Assembly: GCA_016708765.1 (NCBI GenBank)
Contig: JADJFD010000006.1
Span: 153,234-217,233, forward strand
DNA: 64,000 nt
Source: Chitinophagaceae bacterium
GTDB taxonomy: Bacteria; Bacteroidota; Bacteroidia; Chitinophagales; Chitinophagaceae
Direction: 5' to 3'
Numbering within the stretch: position 1 is the stretch's first letter; the number at the start of each line of letters is the position of its first letter. Position numbers and translations under genes: made by a program. The notes beneath the pieces are model-generated. The model saw only the letters and a program-made list of their open reading frames with translations, did no database searches and had not been told where the DNA came from. Shown one piece after another: positions 55,751 to 64,000 of this stretch.

Positions 55751-57370
55751 CTATTTCAATACTTCACTAATCACATGACCTACATTGCCATTCGGCATCT
55801 GAATTTTCAATAATGCCGCAATGGTGGCCGCAATATCCGTCATATAGGTTTCACGGTTTGTTTTTCCTTCTTTTATTCCCCATCCATACCAAAGTAATGG
55901 AATATGAGCATCATATGGGTTCCAAAGACCATGGGTAGTGCCTGTTTTGCTGTATGCATCAATATAGTTTGGTTTTAGAATTACCTGTATATCACCATTC
56001 CTTTTGGGATAGTATCCATTATTTAACATCGTACGAATGGTGCTATTTAATGGGATGATGTTCAGGTCCGCAATTGCAAAAACCCTGTCAATGCCGGGCT
56101 CAGCTTTCATGTAATCCACAATCCAGTTTGTAAGTTCTTTAACGTCAACTTTTGCGGAATCGAGAGCCGGATGATTCAGATGTAATTGGTAGTTATCATC
56201 ACTAACAATAATTGTGTTGACGCCATGTTTTTCTTGTAATGTTTTATTAAGAAGTTTAACAACATCGCCCATAAAAACACGACCACCAGGCAATTTGTTT
56301 TCTATCATAAACTCTGGTGTATGCGCAACTCCATGATCGGCGGAGAGGAAAGCAGTGTATTGGCCTTTTCCTACTTTTTTATCTAGGTACTCAAAAAGGC
56401 TTCCAAGATCTTTATCCAAACGAAGAAAACCATCTTCACTTTCAATTGAATTAGGGCCAAATGTATGTCCGATATAATCCGGTGAAGAAAAGCTGACAGC
56501 AAGAAAATCTGTAATATCATCTGCTCCAAGTTGTTCGCTTGCAATAGCTGCTTTTGCAAATTCAGTGGTAAGCGAATTACCCATAGGTAAGGATGCAATT
56601 TTCGAAAAGTCTTTACCTATAAATTTGTCTAAGTTATAAGGGAATGATGTTCCAAATGGCTTTGATTCGTATGGCTTTTCATCTGTTGTACTTTGAACAT
56701 AAGTATTGGCAGGGTACAAAAGATTCCATCCATCCTTGTAATATTTATCAACTAATTTTTGCGCATTGAAATTACTAACCCATTTTGGCAATTCATTCAT
56801 ATAATAGGTAGAAGTGATCCATCCCCCCACAGTATTATCATACCAATAAGCGGCATTAGCACTATGACCTGCAGGTAAAATAGCGCCTCTGTCTTTGATT
56901 GCTATTCCAACTACTTTGCTTTTGAAATTTGTCGCTAACCGTAATTCATCAGCGATAGTGGTGGTTTGCAAATTATAAGGACTCATTTTTCCAAGGGAAG
57001 AACTACTTCCTACTGTATTTACCGTTTTATCTTCTGTACAATAGACAGACCGCATCTGTTCATTATCCCACCAAAAATTTCCGGTAATACCATTAATGGA
57101 CGGAACTGAACCTGTATAAATGGAACTATGACCACAAGCAGTTACAGTTGGTGCATAAGGAATCAATGTGTTTTCGCAGGTAAAGCCCTGATTCAGCATT
57201 CGCTTAAAGCCACCCTCTTTATCATAGCGTTCATAGAAACGATAGAGATAATCCCAACGCATTTGATCAACGACAATTCCTACAACTAATTTTGGACGTT
57301 GAACAGTTTGTTGGGCAGAAATAGATAGGGCTATTAAAAGAATGGCTGCTGATAATAAGAGTCTTTGCAT
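55751..57370 (-). CDS. Alkaline phosphatase family protein, PafA-like
   Basis: 539 residues, very close to the length of the Elizabethkingia PafA. Signal peptide ends 'LSISAQ'. Nucleophile Thr and zinc ligands in 'VVGIVVDQMRWDYLYRF', 'TVTACGHSSIYTGSVPSING', 'SFSSPDYIGHTFGPNSIE' and 'LSADHGVAHTPEFM' and the last ligand His near 'TTHGLWNPYDAHIPLLWYG'. Exported phosphomonoesterase with broad substrate range and possibly phosphodiester activity. Upstream on the minus strand of the kinase-like gene. Confidence 0.92.
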   Translation of the reverse strand: MQRLLLSAAILLIALSISAQQTVQRPKLVVGIVVDQMRWDYLYRFYERYDKEGGFKRMLNQGFTCENTLIPYAPTVTACGHSSIYTGSVPSINGITGNFWWDNEQMRSVYCTEDKTVNTVGSSSSLGKMSPYNLQTTTIADELRLATNFKSKVVGIAIKDRGAILPAGHSANAAYWYDNTVGGWITSTYYMNELPKWVSNFNAQKLVDKYYKDGWNLLYPANTYVQSTTDEKPYESKPFGTSFPYNLDKFIGKDFSKIASLPMGNSLTTEFAKAAIASEQLGADDITDFLAVSFSSPDYIGHTFGPNSIESEDGFLRLDKDLGSLFEYLDKKVGKGQYTAFLSADHGVAHTPEFMIENKLPGGRVFMGDVVKLLNKTLQEKHGVNTIIVSDDNYQLHLNHPALDSAKVDVKELTNWIVDYMKAEPGIDRVFAIADLNIIPLNSTIRTMLNNGYYPKRNGDIQVILKPNYIDAYSKTGTTHGLWNPYDAHIPLLWYGWGIKEGKTNRETYMTDIAATIAALLKIQMPNGNVGHVISEVLK

Positions 57371-57578
57371 GAAAATATTGTTTCAACAAAAATAAGGGAT
57401 TGAGTGAAGGCTTCAAGGTTAATCAGGGGTACAGACGGGGTTTATACCGGTATAGATGCACAGAATGTAATTTTTTGTAATATTTCCATTTGAGTGTGCA
57501 CCCATTTTTTTGCCAATCAACGATTAAAGTTATTGAAAATTAAATTTTTAATATATTTAGTGCTTAAAGAAACATTTT

Positions 57579-57929
57579 ATGAAGAAATACTACATATCCT
57601 CACTACTTGTTGCTGCAACAGTAATATTCAGTTATTGTAATTCTGCCAAAAAAGCAACAGCTATTGAAATTAGGCCAACGTACGAAAACGGCGTTGCATC
57701 TTTAATTACCACTCATTGCACTCCTTGCCATATTACTGAAAAAGCCGGCAAGAAAAAGGCATTTGATAACTATGTAAATGTAAAAATGGATATAGATGAA
57801 ATTATCAGAAGAATTGAACTGAGCCCAGGTGAAAAAGGGTTTATGCCGTTTAAGAAACAAGAAAAACTAAGCGATAGTACAGTTAATGTGTTTAAAAAGT
57901 GGAGAGATCAAGGATTGGCAGAAAAGTAA
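57579..57929 (+). CDS. Small exported c-type cytochrome-like protein
   Basis: 116 residues. 'MKKYYISSLLVAATVIFSYC' looks like a lipoprotein signal, followed by one CxxCH heme-binding site in 'TTHCTPCHITEKAG' and a Met in 'GEKGFMPFKKQEKLS' that could be the axial ligand. Helical, as in small cytochromes c. Redox partner unknown. Confidence 0.8.
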   Translation: MKKYYISSLLVAATVIFSYCNSAKKATAIEIRPTYENGVASLITTHCTPCHITEKAGKKKAFDNYVNVKMDIDEIIRRIELSPGEKGFMPFKKQEKLSDSTVNVFKKWRDQGLAEK

Positions 57930-57943
57930 TATCTGTCGATAGA

Positions 57944-58405
57944 TTATTTTCCTTTCATTATATCATATAATACTTTATTCCAGTCTGTTCGGATGATACG
58001 AATCGTATTTGTTTTGTTTTCTGTAGGAAGTTCAATCAACAGTTTTTCTTCAAACTTTGAGATATACTGATTTTCATTTAATTTTTCCCATTTGTATTTG
58101 TCCATTCCAAGCAATGTTTCTAATTCTTTCTTGAAGCAATGATCACAGTTGAAGATTCGTAATTCTGATCGGCATTTTCCCGCTTTGTCGAATTCCAGTA
58201 ATGCTTCTTCCTTGTTTTTATTAGCCTCTGTTTTTATTGTCGTTAATGTGCTATCAGTTTCTGAAACTGTAACAGAAAATGCCGGAGTTGATTTTTTAAA
58301 TTTTGCAATCTCTTTCTTTATTTCTGCCTTTGTTTTATTGATATTGATTTGAGAATAGGCTAGTAAAGGGAAAATAATAAACAATAGTAAAACGGTCTTT
58401 TGCAT
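57944..58405 (-). CDS. Exported protein, unknown function
   Basis: 153 residues. 'MQKTVLLLFIIFPLLAYSQI' is a signal peptide. The mature part is strongly charged, with Lys/Glu-rich helices and a CxxC pair in 'IFNCDHCFKKELETLL'. No family is recognised. Convergent with the cytochrome-like gene, 14 bases apart. Confidence 0.6.
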   Translation of the reverse strand: MQKTVLLLFIIFPLLAYSQININKTKAEIKKEIAKFKKSTPAFSVTVSETDSTLTTIKTEANKNKEEALLEFDKAGKCRSELRIFNCDHCFKKELETLLGMDKYKWEKLNENQYISKFEEKLLIELPTENKTNTIRIIRTDWNKVLYDIMKGK

Positions 58406-58468
58406 ATGTATTTATTTGAAACGAGACAAAATTAACTTCTTTATCCTACGATAAAGGATAGTTTTTAT

Positions 58469-59311
58469 TTATTTTTCTGCCGTTATGACGATTGCATTGG
58501 CATCAAGTTGCAGGTTATCTACAGCATATTTTTGAGCCACCATTTCAAAAACTTCATTTTTGATTTGTTCCTTTAAATGATTGTCTGCTTTACTTAATGC
58601 AGCATTAACGGGAGCACCTATTTCAGTCATCATACTCCAATAGCGGTCGAATGTGCCACAATGAAGAGTGGATGAAATTTCTTCCTCTTTAATGTTTTTG
58701 AAGCCAGCTTTTTCAAATAATTCTTTCATTAATCCGGGTTTGCAGCAGCGGAACATACCCGGAGCTCCTGATGGGTTTTCAGGAATATCAATATGTTTCT
58801 TAATTGTTCCCATAGTAGCAGTAACCCAAAAATTTTTTTCGGGAATATTCCAAACGGAGATTGCTATTCTACCCGAGGGTTTCAATACCCGGCTCATTTC
58901 GTTCGTAGCCATTTGCATATCCGGAAAAAACATAAATCCGAACCGGCAACTTATTGAATCAAAAGATTTATCATCAAAGGGTAAGTTGCAAACATCAGTT
59001 AATATTGTTTCAACATTTAAAATATTTCTAGCGTCTGCATTTTCTTTAGCGATGGCAAGCATGTTTTCAGCAATGTCTGTCATTATAACCTTTCCGCCGT
59101 TAAGCATTGTAGCAATACTTAGTCCTGGTTCACCGGTTCCACTTGCAATATCAAGAATGGTCTGAGAACCTTCTGGCTTAATAAACTCAATAATCTTCTG
59201 ACCCATCGGCTTTAGAAAACTCATGGTTAATTCATCCCATTTTTTCCAGCCAGCAGAAAATTTATTCCAGGATTCTTTTTGTTGTTGTCTGATTTGCTCA
59301 AATTCATTCAT
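58469..59311 (-). CDS. Class I SAM-dependent methyltransferase (UbiE-like)
   Basis: 280 residues. Motif I 'ILDIASGTGEPGLSIA', acidic end of strand 2 'VIMTDIAENMLAIA', motif II 'CNLPFDDKSFDSISCRFGFMFF', motif III 'LKPSGRIAISVW'. N-terminal helix 'SWNKFSAGWKKWDELTM' is shared with UbiE/COQ5-like small-molecule methyltransferases. Substrate unknown; not the menaquinone UbiE, which would be shorter and lacks the long C-terminal part. Confidence 0.88.
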   Translation of the reverse strand: MNEFEQIRQQQKESWNKFSAGWKKWDELTMSFLKPMGQKIIEFIKPEGSQTILDIASGTGEPGLSIATMLNGGKVIMTDIAENMLAIAKENADARNILNVETILTDVCNLPFDDKSFDSISCRFGFMFFPDMQMATNEMSRVLKPSGRIAISVWNIPEKNFWVTATMGTIKKHIDIPENPSGAPGMFRCCKPGLMKELFEKAGFKNIKEEEISSTLHCGTFDRYWSMMTEIGAPVNAALSKADNHLKEQIKNEVFEMVAQKYAVDNLQLDANAIVITAEK

Positions 59312-59364
59312 ACAAAGAAATTATTTTTTTTAAGTGAGAACTTTGCAGGAGTTGCAAATTTGAA

Positions 59365-59391
59365 ATAAAAAAGACCTCATTTGAGGTCTTT
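59365..59391 (-). terminator. Terminator of the tRNA-Val
   Basis: Stem AAAGACCTCA / TGAGGTCTTT with a 2-base loop; on the minus strand it is followed by T. Confidence 0.85.
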
Positions 59392-59393
59392 AG

Positions 59394-59435
59394 TGGGAGT
59401 TGACGGGTTCGAACCGCCGACCCTCTGCTTGTAAG
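59394..59435 (-). pseudogene. 3' part of tRNA-Val (UAC), attachment-site repeat
   Basis: On the minus strand the sequence from the anticodon loop (CTTACAA, anticodon TAC) to the discriminator base matches a Bacteroidota tRNA-Val: 3' anticodon strand GCAGA, GGGTC, T-arm GGCGGTTCGAACCCGTC and 3' acceptor AACTCCC. The 5' half is missing: the sequence upstream does not pair and is element DNA. This is what is left where a tRNA-targeting element has integrated. Confidence 0.85.
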
Positions 59436-59601
59436 TCGGTGTACCCCATCTTCTCTTGTTTAGCCCCTGTTTGCACTTGTTCTGTTAATCAACGTTTTAT
59501 AAATATATTTTTTTCCTTTTGCTACTTTTTTAGCACTTATTAGTACCTTTGAGGGTCACATTTTGAGGTCACATTCAGGTCACTAATACTAAAAGAAAAC
59601 A

Positions 59602-60804
59602 ATGATAGAGCAAAAAGTTACCGTCAACCTCTTCCTTGATAAATCAAGGCCAAACGCTGAGAACAAGTGTTTGATTAAATTAAATATCTACTGCAAACCT
59701 ACTAAAAAGATTACGCTACTTCCTACCACGTTACCACCGATGATTTAGGGAAAAGTTGAATGGCTCCAATCTCCGGGATGAAAACCTGAAGAAATCAGGA
59801 AGAAGCTCAACACCCTGCACAAGCTTCAGTAGAAAAAACAATTGAGAAAATCAACCCTTTCTCTTTCGTTGCTTTTGAAAAATTGATTTTGATAAAGTAG
59901 CTGCAACAACAAAAACAAGTACATCTGCAAAGCTGGTTTGATGCTTACATAAATGAGCTGCATGATAAAGGCAGGTTGGTACAGCTATCACACCGTACTA
60001 CAATCAATTCGCTAAACCTTTATAAAAAGGTTTTGCACTTGCGGGATGTTACTCCGGCTTTGTTAGAAGATTATGAAAAGCATCTGACCGATGCCGGTAA
60101 ATCTTATACAACAGTCAGCATTTATATCCGCCAACTCAGGGCCATAATTAACCAGGCAATTAACGCCAATGTTCTTTCTGCCGAAAAGTATCCGTTCAAA
60201 AAATATGAAATACCATCCGGCAGGAATGTTAAAGAAAGCCCTGTCAGAAAAGACATTCAAAAATTCTAAATCACACCGGAGAAAGCAGACGAACAGAAAG
60301 CACTTGATTTTTGGATTCTCTCTTACCTGTGCAGCGGAATCAACTTTGCAGATATTATTGAATTGAAGCCTTCAAATATCAATGGTGATTATTTACATTT
60401 CATAAGGGCAAAAACAAAGAATACAAAAAAGAAAGATTTTCGGCCTATCAAAGTTGGCCTTAATCCCAGGGCAAAAGATATTATCAAGAAATGGAAAAAC
60501 TATTCCTGAAAACCCTTACCTCTTTCCCGTTTTAGAAACAGGACTTGCACCCAAAACAGTAAAGCACCGTTGCCAGCGTTTTATTAAATGGGTTAATAAA
60601 AGAATGGAACTAATACGGATTGAATTAGAAATAGACCAGAAGATAGGAACCTATGCAGCAAGGCATACTTTCTCAACTGTACTAAAACGTAAAGGCGTTT
60701 CAACAAGAGTTCATCAAAAATCATTAGGTCATAGTTCATTGGTTACAACCGAAAATTATTTAGATAGCTTTGCGGATGTGAAACTTAAATATGCAAACTA
60801 TTAA
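59602..60804 (+). pseudogene. Tyrosine recombinase (integrase), broken
   Basis: N-terminal 'MIEQKVTVNLFLDKSRPNAE' and 'KLNIYCKPTKK' is the Arm-binding domain start of Bacteroidota integrases; the core-binding part is seen at about 59970-60270 ('LEDYEKHLTDAGKSYTTVSIYIRQLRAI'); the catalytic part at 60300-60800 ('WILSYLCSGINFADIIELK', 'AARHTFSTVLKRKG', 'KSLGHSSLVTTENYLDSF') keeps His/Arg, second His and the Tyr nucleophile. At least five frame changes and in-frame stops are needed to join it, about 400 residues in all. It would act at the adjacent tRNA-Val site. Confidence 0.85.
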
Positions 60805-62206
60805 CTGAATCAGAGTTTACATACGTTTATTCTCAACGGAGATTAAATTCCTAGCTAGACAACATGAAATTTTATGGTGAAATTGAACACTGTTATTTAG
60901 AAAACAACAAACATCTGTTCCTGTTAATGATGTAGAATTAGACAAACAAATGACATCGTTATTACACCAACCAGTAATTAATGATTTGAAATCACAGGAG
61001 CAACTCACGGCAAATCTTGTTGTTTTTGATTTACTTTACAACGAAAACATTCGTGCTGGTTTAACCTACCAGCAACAACAGCTTTCCAGTTCAATTTAAT
61101 AATTAACGGTTGCACCGAATTGGACAACGAACTGAACACATTTCTTATGCGATGATACCTGGGAGCTAAAAACCCTTCAGGTGTATAATTCCAACATGGA
61201 GCAATCTGGTAATTGGACCCACCTACTCCAAGACATTTCCTTTCAAATGATGTGGCAAGGATTTTGTGGTTCATCTTTTCTTTGAAATACAAACGGACAA
61301 AGTCACCGATTATTCCAGCTTTTTCCAAACCTTTTTAAAGATCGTATGATGAAAGTAGCCTGCACCGATGTACCAGACGAACACAAATTGATGTTTTGCA
61401 TAGACAATTTATCTTCACATAGTTTGATACAATGATACTTTAGAACTGAAAGTATTCGAAACCAATCTGGACCAAAGGAAACATCGATGGAAGATTTCTA
61501 TTCATTTAGCTGCACATGTTAGGCCATACGCCACAGATAAATAACCTTTTAAAAACTCTGTTTAGTTTTTAGCAGCGTAAAGAGAAATTCAAAACCAAAT
61601 CAATAGCGTTCACAGTACCGACAATAAAGCTTTCAACTTTGAGTTAAAAATTATACTTTAAACAAAACTCTTTAAAAAACCTCATTCCTGTTTGTGCAAT
61701 CACTGGTTAACCTACAGGCTAAAGTTGTACAAAGCGGCCAGCAATGTTTTGCTACAGTTGCCAATAAACGGACTGTGATAACCAAAGACAATTATAAATA
61801 AATTGGCTGCAAAACAAATCCTGTTCCAGCATGGCATTTATGAAAGGGGTTAATGCTAAAAACAATATGTCCGTCGAACAGTTTAATCAACTGATAGCCA
61901 CCGTAAGTAGTTTGAAGAAAGTGAATTAGTTCTTTACTAAAAATGCCACTCCAATTAACCTGCCACAAATTACTTACTTTCATTTTACCTGCTCCACAAA
62001 ACCGTTTTCAAAGCAATTAAAAAGCTGGAAATTGATAAGTTTTTCAATTTAAAAACAACGAGGGCAACTACCAAAGCAAATTCTCTGAGGAACCATCAAG
62101 GTATGATGCTGATTTCGCAGTTAAAAGCTATATACCTAAGTGACATCACCACGGCTTCACCTGCAATATTTTCCTTTGTTTCAATCATCAAAAAGGATTG
62201 AAAACG
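60805..62206 (+). other. Broken sequence between integrase and excisionase
   Basis: No open reading frame of convincing length. Short coding-like pieces appear on the plus strand in changing frames ('VELDKQMTSLLHQPVINDL' around 60925-61090, 'MKVACTDVPDEHKLMFCIDN' around 61350-61410). I could not identify a protein family. A minus-strand frame at 61005-61328 is probably chance. Confidence 0.5.
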
Positions 62207-62508
62207 ATGGAACAAGAAAATTTAATCCTCGACAAGCTCACAGAAATTGCTAACAAGCTGGATAGGCAAAACCTGTTACAAAAACAGTACTCAACTTTAA
62301 TGAGGCTTGGACTTACCTTGATGTAAGCCCTTCACATTTGTACAAGCTCACCATTACAAAGCACATTCCGCATTTCTGCCCACAGGGAAAAAAAATTGTA
62401 CTTCCGCCGGGAGAACTGGACACATGGCTGCAACGAAACCGGCAGCCTACTGCCGAAGAATCAGAAGCCTCTGCATCGGATTTATTAATCCGCAGCAAAA
62501 GGAAGTAA
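62207..62508 (+). pseudogene. Excisionase-like helix-turn-helix protein, broken
   Basis: About 100 residues if a one-base change near 62287 is allowed. N-terminal 'MEQENLILDKLTEIANKLD' coiled part, then 'NEAWTYLDVSPSHLYKLTIT' and 'IPHFCPQGKKIVLPPGELDTWL', the HTH_17 MerR/Xis pattern that Bacteroidota integrative elements place just after the integrase. It binds DNA at the element end to control excision in related elements. Confidence 0.75.
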
Positions 62509-62541
62509 CAATTTTTCCCAATTGAACTAAAGACTTGAACA

Positions 62542-64000
62542 ATGGCAGTATGCACCATATTTAAAAACTTTGCCACACCGGTAGAAGATGTTTCGCTGAT
62601 TATACTTTCCAATTGGATAGCATCCGATAAATACAAACCAGCGGTAGCAGAAATCCGGGACCTGATTGCACAAGGTAAAACAGAAGAGGCACAGGCAAAG
62701 AAACAACAGCTTCCGCCTTTACCCATCGGCAACTTTTAAAGAACAAAGATTGCTGCCAAACATGGAGCAAGTACAGCGGCTTTGTACATCTTGATTTTGA
62801 TAAGCTATCACCGGAACAATTAATAGCAGTCTTTCAAATCATTATTGCAATCCCTTACACTTTTCTTTGCTTTATCAGCCCAAGCGGCAACGGCCTGAAG
62901 GTTTTTATTGAAGTAAACACCGGCGCAGAACATCACGATACAGCCTACCATCAGGTAAAGCAGTATTATGAAAAGGCCACTGACTTAAAAGCCGATGTAA
63001 AATGCAAAGACATTACAAGGCTTTGCTTTGTAACCGACCCACAGTTGTATAAAAAATTTACAACAAAAGGTTTTCCGTACAGGATATACCTGTTCAGCAA
63101 AAACCGGTTCCGGTAATTACAATCCAAGAACCGAAGGAAGAAAGCACCGCTTCGGATGAATACCTGCTAATCTTTCAGCAACAAATCACATTCACCAATC
63201 AAAAAGCCAATTATGAAAATGGAAACCGCAACAATTATATGTACCTGCTTGCTTCTAATTGCAACAGAGCTGGTTTATCGCAATCCGATACTGAAATTCT
63301 ATGTACACAGCATTTTGATTTACCTGAAAGAGAAATTAAGGATTCGGTAAACAGTGCCTCAAACACCACAACACCGAGTTTGCAAAGTTTGCAAACACTG
63401 CAAAAGCAAAGGGCAGAACAGCAACCTTCCCAGCCGGATGATGACCCTTTAGAAGACTATTTAAAAACCACCCCCACCATCCCCGATGAAGTATATGAGG
63501 CATTGCCCCACATACTTAAAGAAGGTGCAAGGGCATTTACCGATAAGCGTAAACAGGATGTTTTCTTTACCGGTGCTATTTCCATTATTAGCGGCTGTCT
63601 GCCAAAAGTAACAGTTATCTATTTTAACGAAAGGGTGTATCCGCTTATACACTTTCATCATTCTGGCGCCAGTGGCAAAGGAGTATTAAAAATGCCAAAC
63701 GATTGGGCGATAAGTACCACCAAAAAATTTTACAGCAAAGCAGGGAGGCACAAAAAATATATGAAACCGAACTGGCAGAATATAAAAGGTTTGGAGTTCA
63801 AAAAAACAAGGAGAGCCAGCACCGGAAAAACCACAACCACCCCTTTTAAAATCGTATTCATTCCACGGCAGATTGCAGTCAGGCAAGAATGGTAGAGCAT
63901 CTGCAAGCCAATCGGGCAAGGCATCATTTTGCGAAGCAAGCCGATACCATGAGTGGAGCAAAAAACAGGATTGGGGCGACTATTCCGCATTCTCAGGTCA
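62542..64000 (+). pseudogene. VirE N-terminal / DUF3987 primase-helicase-like gene, broken and partial
   Basis: Runs off the right edge. The first piece (62542-62739) 'CTIFKNFATPVEDVSLIILS' is followed in other frames by 'LDFDKLSPEQLIAVFQ', 'CFISPSGNGLKVFIEV' (VirE N-terminal, BT4734-like), then the DUF3987 part 'IPDEVYEALPHILKEGARAF' to 'VYPLIHFHHSGASGKG' (the last resembles a P-loop). At least four frame changes are needed. In related elements this protein starts replication of the excised DNA. Confidence 0.8.

Larger units (their letters stand above)
59394..64000. mobile_element. End of an integrated mobile element (genomic island), decayed
   Basis: Begins at the tRNA-Val 3' fragment and continues past the right edge. 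In order: tyrosine-recombinase remains, 1.4 kb of broken sequence, an excisionase-like HTH, and a VirE/DUF3987 replication-type gene. This is the usual gene order of Bacteroidota integrative elements. All reading frames are broken by many one-base shifts. The intact tRNA-Val should be on the other side of the element. Confidence 0.7.

Noticed and set aside
59394..59435. Reading the fragment as a plus-strand tRNA-Thr (TGT in CTTGTAA)
   Set aside because: The T-arm, acceptor and anticodon strands only pair in the minus-strand reading, which gives tRNA-Val (UAC).
61005..61328. 107-residue minus-strand frame in the mobile element
   Set aside because: The surrounding coding remains are on the plus strand, and no family is recognised; probably chance in decayed DNA.

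Overview
This window is chromosomal DNA from a member of the Bacteroidota, most like the Chitinophagaceae. The reasons are AT-rich DNA, promoters of the TTTG...TAnnTTTG type used by the Bacteroidota primary sigma factor, a protein ending in a type IX secretion sorting domain, a DUF3276 (PUR-like) protein, a futalosine-pathway gene (mqnE), an SDR-type threonine dehydrogenase, zinc-free L31, a CarboxypepD_reg/TonB-type receptor, and many secreted proteins with a short '...AQ' signal peptide end.

Layout. 1-8 kb: the start of a sensor gene, ftsK, lolA, a DUF5694 protein flanked by two 143-bp palindrome-ended repeats, kdsA and threonine dehydrogenase. 8-12 kb: a five-gene minus-strand signalling operon (lipoprotein, unknown protein, multi-pass membrane protein, histidine kinase, NarL-type regulator) divergent from a small His-rich exported protein, with three direct repeats between them. 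12-17.4 kb: acylphosphatase, fRMsr, mqnE, a nucleoside-type transporter, a lipoprotein and an orphan ABC ATPase. 17.4-19.9 kb: a repeat-rich island (21-bp tandem array, solo palindromic elements, an outer-membrane barrel and a DUF6602 protein). 20-35 kb: trxA, methyltransferase, dnaE, beta-propeller lipoprotein, NlpC/P60 hydrolase, flippase, M1 peptidase divergent from an oligopeptide-binding protein, msrA, mutS2, a PqiA-like protein. 35.6-36.2 kb: a broken tRNA-Ser carrying two 18-nt insertions, a GIY-YIG gene, and an intact tRNA-Ser(UGA). 36-59 kb: an ABC exporter, DUF3276, a large T9SS-secreted multidomain protein, pgi, threonine aldolase, a TonB-type receptor, yajQ, rpmE2, a GlmU-like protein, tpiA, a glycosyltransferase, ACBP, a PafA-like phosphatase and small secreted proteins. 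59.4-64 kb: the end of an integrated mobile element that starts in the 3' half of a tRNA-Val(UAC) and carries decayed integrase, excisionase-like and VirE/DUF3987 genes.

Sequence quality. Many genes, including essential ones (dnaE twice, pgi, mutS2), are split by one-base gains or losses, nearly all in homopolymers. The simplest reading is sequencing or assembly error, so these are annotated as whole genes with the break marked. The mobile element is broken far more densely and is more likely truly decayed, although error may contribute there too.

The best candidates for something undescribed are the 8.1-11.8 kb signalling locus with its repeat array, the palindromic insertions inside the tRNA-Ser copy, and the paired hairpin elements whose two ends differ by compensating bases.
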